In this document: positions 62,401-64,000 of the stretch, piece by piece
Numbering within the stretch: position 1 is the first letter of the stretch
How the letters are laid out: each line of letters starts with the position of its first letter
Assembly: GCF_050947335.1 (NCBI RefSeq)
Contig: NC_134985.1
Span: forward strand, 21,009,190-21,073,189
From: Megachile rotundata
Lineage: Eukaryota > Arthropoda > Insecta > Hymenoptera > Megachilidae
Direction: 5' to 3'
Length of the DNA stretch: 64,000 nt
The notes under the pieces: generated by a model
What the model saw: the letters and a program-made list of their open reading frames with translations, nothing else
Database searches by the model: none
What the model was told of the DNA's origin: nothing
Program-made: the position numbers and the translations under genes

Positions 62401-63622
62401 TGGCTTTCATAAAAATTCAGTCGGTGGTTTAACCTTACAGTCGCTACAATTAATCTTGTAACTAAGCCACCAAATAATGCGAAAGAATTAAACGAAGGAG
62501 AGCAAACAAACAATTACAAAGTAAAAGCAATTAAAGAACAATAACGACACACGACTAAAATCTGCAAACGAGAAGCGAGAGAATCAATTACCCGGTGGAC
62601 AAAGATAAAAGCAAAACAGAGTAGGAAAAGCGCACAAAAGAGGAAAATCAAAGACAAGGGAAAAAATGTGACGCTAAAAGGGTTAAACGGGAAGAGAGAA
62701 GAACGTGAGAAAAAACAACACGCACGGAAAAGAATGGTCGTCGAGTAGCGTGAAAAAAGAACGAAACGACTGAACGTGGAAAAAAGGGACACGTGCTCGA
62801 GAGAAAGTCACGTGACAGGAAGAAGAAAGCGTCAGGAAAAGTGGCGTGCTTTACCGCCGGGATTACGGTGTTGGCCACAGAAGTGGCCCCTGACACTGGC
62901 GAGTCTTCAACCTCGAAACTCCACGGATCTCCTTAACGAGGAGGATCCCGTGGGACAAACGTCTCTCGGTTAGACTCGTTGACAGATTTTCGGAGATAAT
63001 GATGTTTGCACACTCTGCCGGCTTTAACGAACCCGTACCTTTCGTCGATAAGTCTGAGGTGTTATTCGTTCGGAGATGAATTTTTCGGATTACGAATTGC
63101 GAGGAGGATTTAGAATCGTTTGCTGCTTTTGTAGAAACCTTGTAGGTTAAGACACTGTAAGTGGCGTTACATCGCCACATGTTCTTGCTAAACGTTGCTC
63201 TTCACGAACAGCATACAAAAAACTTACCGATACTATATTGACAAAAAGATTGCCCTAATAGGGTCTGCCCTAATAGTGGCAATTTACAGTAAAATTTAAA
63301 GAAAAGAAAAAGAATGTATCATGATTAATCAGAGATGCAAATGAGTTTATAGTAGAAAACACTTGTCGCAGTCGAACGAGGTAAAAGTATAATAGAATGA
63401 TATCGGTCTCCAGACGCGTTATTGTTTGAAAGAAGGAGGGAATAGAAAATAGAGGGGAAATTACCTCGCTGCATCCACCCCATTGCCAATTATTCGGGCG
63501 GCGTGTTCTGACCCGGTTGTCGCACGAGCAATCGGTGAGTTCGCCCCTGGAACAGGCTCTCGTGACGCTGTAAGCAACCCCTGCCGCTGATATTGCATAC
63601 ACGAACGCTGCCTCGCGACTGT
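59491..63622 (-). CDS. WntA: Wnt ligand, last four coding exons (best fit WntA); 5' end outside window
   Basis: Minus-strand exons 63622-63465, 60643-60466, 60112-59881 and 59692-59491 (stop) give 255 residues; roughly the first third of a Wnt is missing to the right. Phases agree throughout. Motifs in order: AAFVYAISAAGVAYSVTRAC and NWQWGGCSE; GEKFSRE; VCKCHG-LSGSCSVRVCW, which holds the Ser that Porcupine acylates; DLVYLEDSPDYCE; GTRGRICNRTS; DGCRLLCCGRGY; and the terminal Cys-rich CRFVWCCNVKC ending HVCN. Possible N-glycosylation sites are NKT and NRT. The closest vertebrate pattern I can recall is WNT4, and insects keep WntA rather than Wnt4, so WntA is the best fit; Wnt10 shares GEKFSRE and is the alternative. 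The region that is usually LHNNEAGRR reads MRKHDSEAGRR. Wnt identity is certain, the subfamily less so. Confidence 0.92.
60644..63464 (-). other. Wnt intron with decayed copies of the 31-bp family and purine-rich DNA
   Basis: Between acceptor CGCCCGCAG (before 60643) and donor GAG|GTAATT (after 63465). From about 60720 to 61130 are diverged copies of the hairpin minisatellite seen at 29 kb (GGCGATACAACGCGGG, TCTAACGCGTGACGATG). From about 62110 to 62850 the plus strand is strongly purine-rich. A short direct repeat GCCCTAATAG occurs twice at about 63252-63277, the first within the palindrome CCCTAATAGGG. No exon was recognised. Confidence 0.7.
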
Positions 63623-64000
63623 CTGCAAAGATGCAACGAAATTTTCCTCGGTACGCTAAACTTTTTCCATTTCTGCGAGATGCTGTTGCTACCGGTGCTG
63701 CCGGTACTCGTGTATCTCGACGACGATGTCGTCCTGATTACACGGGACAGCAGATGCTGCGCGGGATTTAATTAAAATTATTTTGCAGTCAGAATGAGAG
63801 CTCTTCACATTACTCTAGCGGTACAATTTATTTTGCTAAGATTGGACGCGTCCGGGAGTAACAAATTAATATGTCAGCTTTGTGAAATAATTAAACGAAA
63901 GAGTAAATATATTAAATAGAGCATGTAGAAATAGTTAAAAGCCTCGATATTAAAAAGAGGTAGATTTTACGATTAATGATTTCTTTTTTGAGAAATTTAT
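63623..64000 (-). other. Wnt upstream intron, start
   Basis: Sequence beyond the acceptor CATCTTTGCAG of the first visible Wnt exon. A minus-strand continuation into an earlier exon was not found, so the preceding exon lies outside the window. Nothing else was seen. Confidence 0.6.

Overview
The window is eukaryotic nuclear DNA from an insect, most likely a hymenopteran and probably a bee. It has spliced genes with GT-AG introns, AT-rich non-coding DNA that still carries many CpGs, and conserved metazoan proteins whose sequence is of insect type. The species call is inference. Gene models were built by joining exons by eye through splice sites, reading phase and recalled family sequences; no alignment was run.

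Layout, left to right. The 5' end of a PXK-type PX-domain kinase-like gene (minus, 1-654) lies head-to-head with RCHY1, a CHY/RING E3 ubiquitin ligase (plus, 1854-5555). RCHY1 converges on a three-repeat Myb gene (minus; exons 2-10 at 8978-18692, probable exon 1 at 39794-39888). If exon 1 is right, Myb has a first intron of about 21 kb filled with minisatellites. A 597-bp hAT-type element with an 8-bp target duplication (40772-41368) sits just upstream of that exon, followed by about 7.5 kb without a recognisable gene. A compact cluster follows: Hus1 (plus, 49723-50727) tail-to-tail with Nup62 (minus, 50860-52494), which is head-to-head with a divergent UDP-glycosyltransferase-fold gene (plus, 54227-56112). 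The right edge holds the last four coding exons of a Wnt gene, best fit WntA (minus, 59491-63622), whose 5' end is outside the window.

The genes do not form a pathway, and the arrangement looks like ordinary chromosomal neighbourhood. Three touch cell cycle or genome maintenance (Myb, Hus1, RCHY1), one is a structural pore protein (Nup62), one is a secreted morphogen (Wnt), and one looks like a catalytically dead UGT. The unusual material is non-coding: three arrays of a 16-bp G-rich family in both orientations, an 80-bp array, a 31-bp array whose every unit is an inverted repeat around ACGCGT, a strong G-quadruplex candidate, several perfect palindromes, and hairpins between convergent genes. 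No CRISPR, tRNA gene, prokaryotic feature or virus-derived gene was seen.
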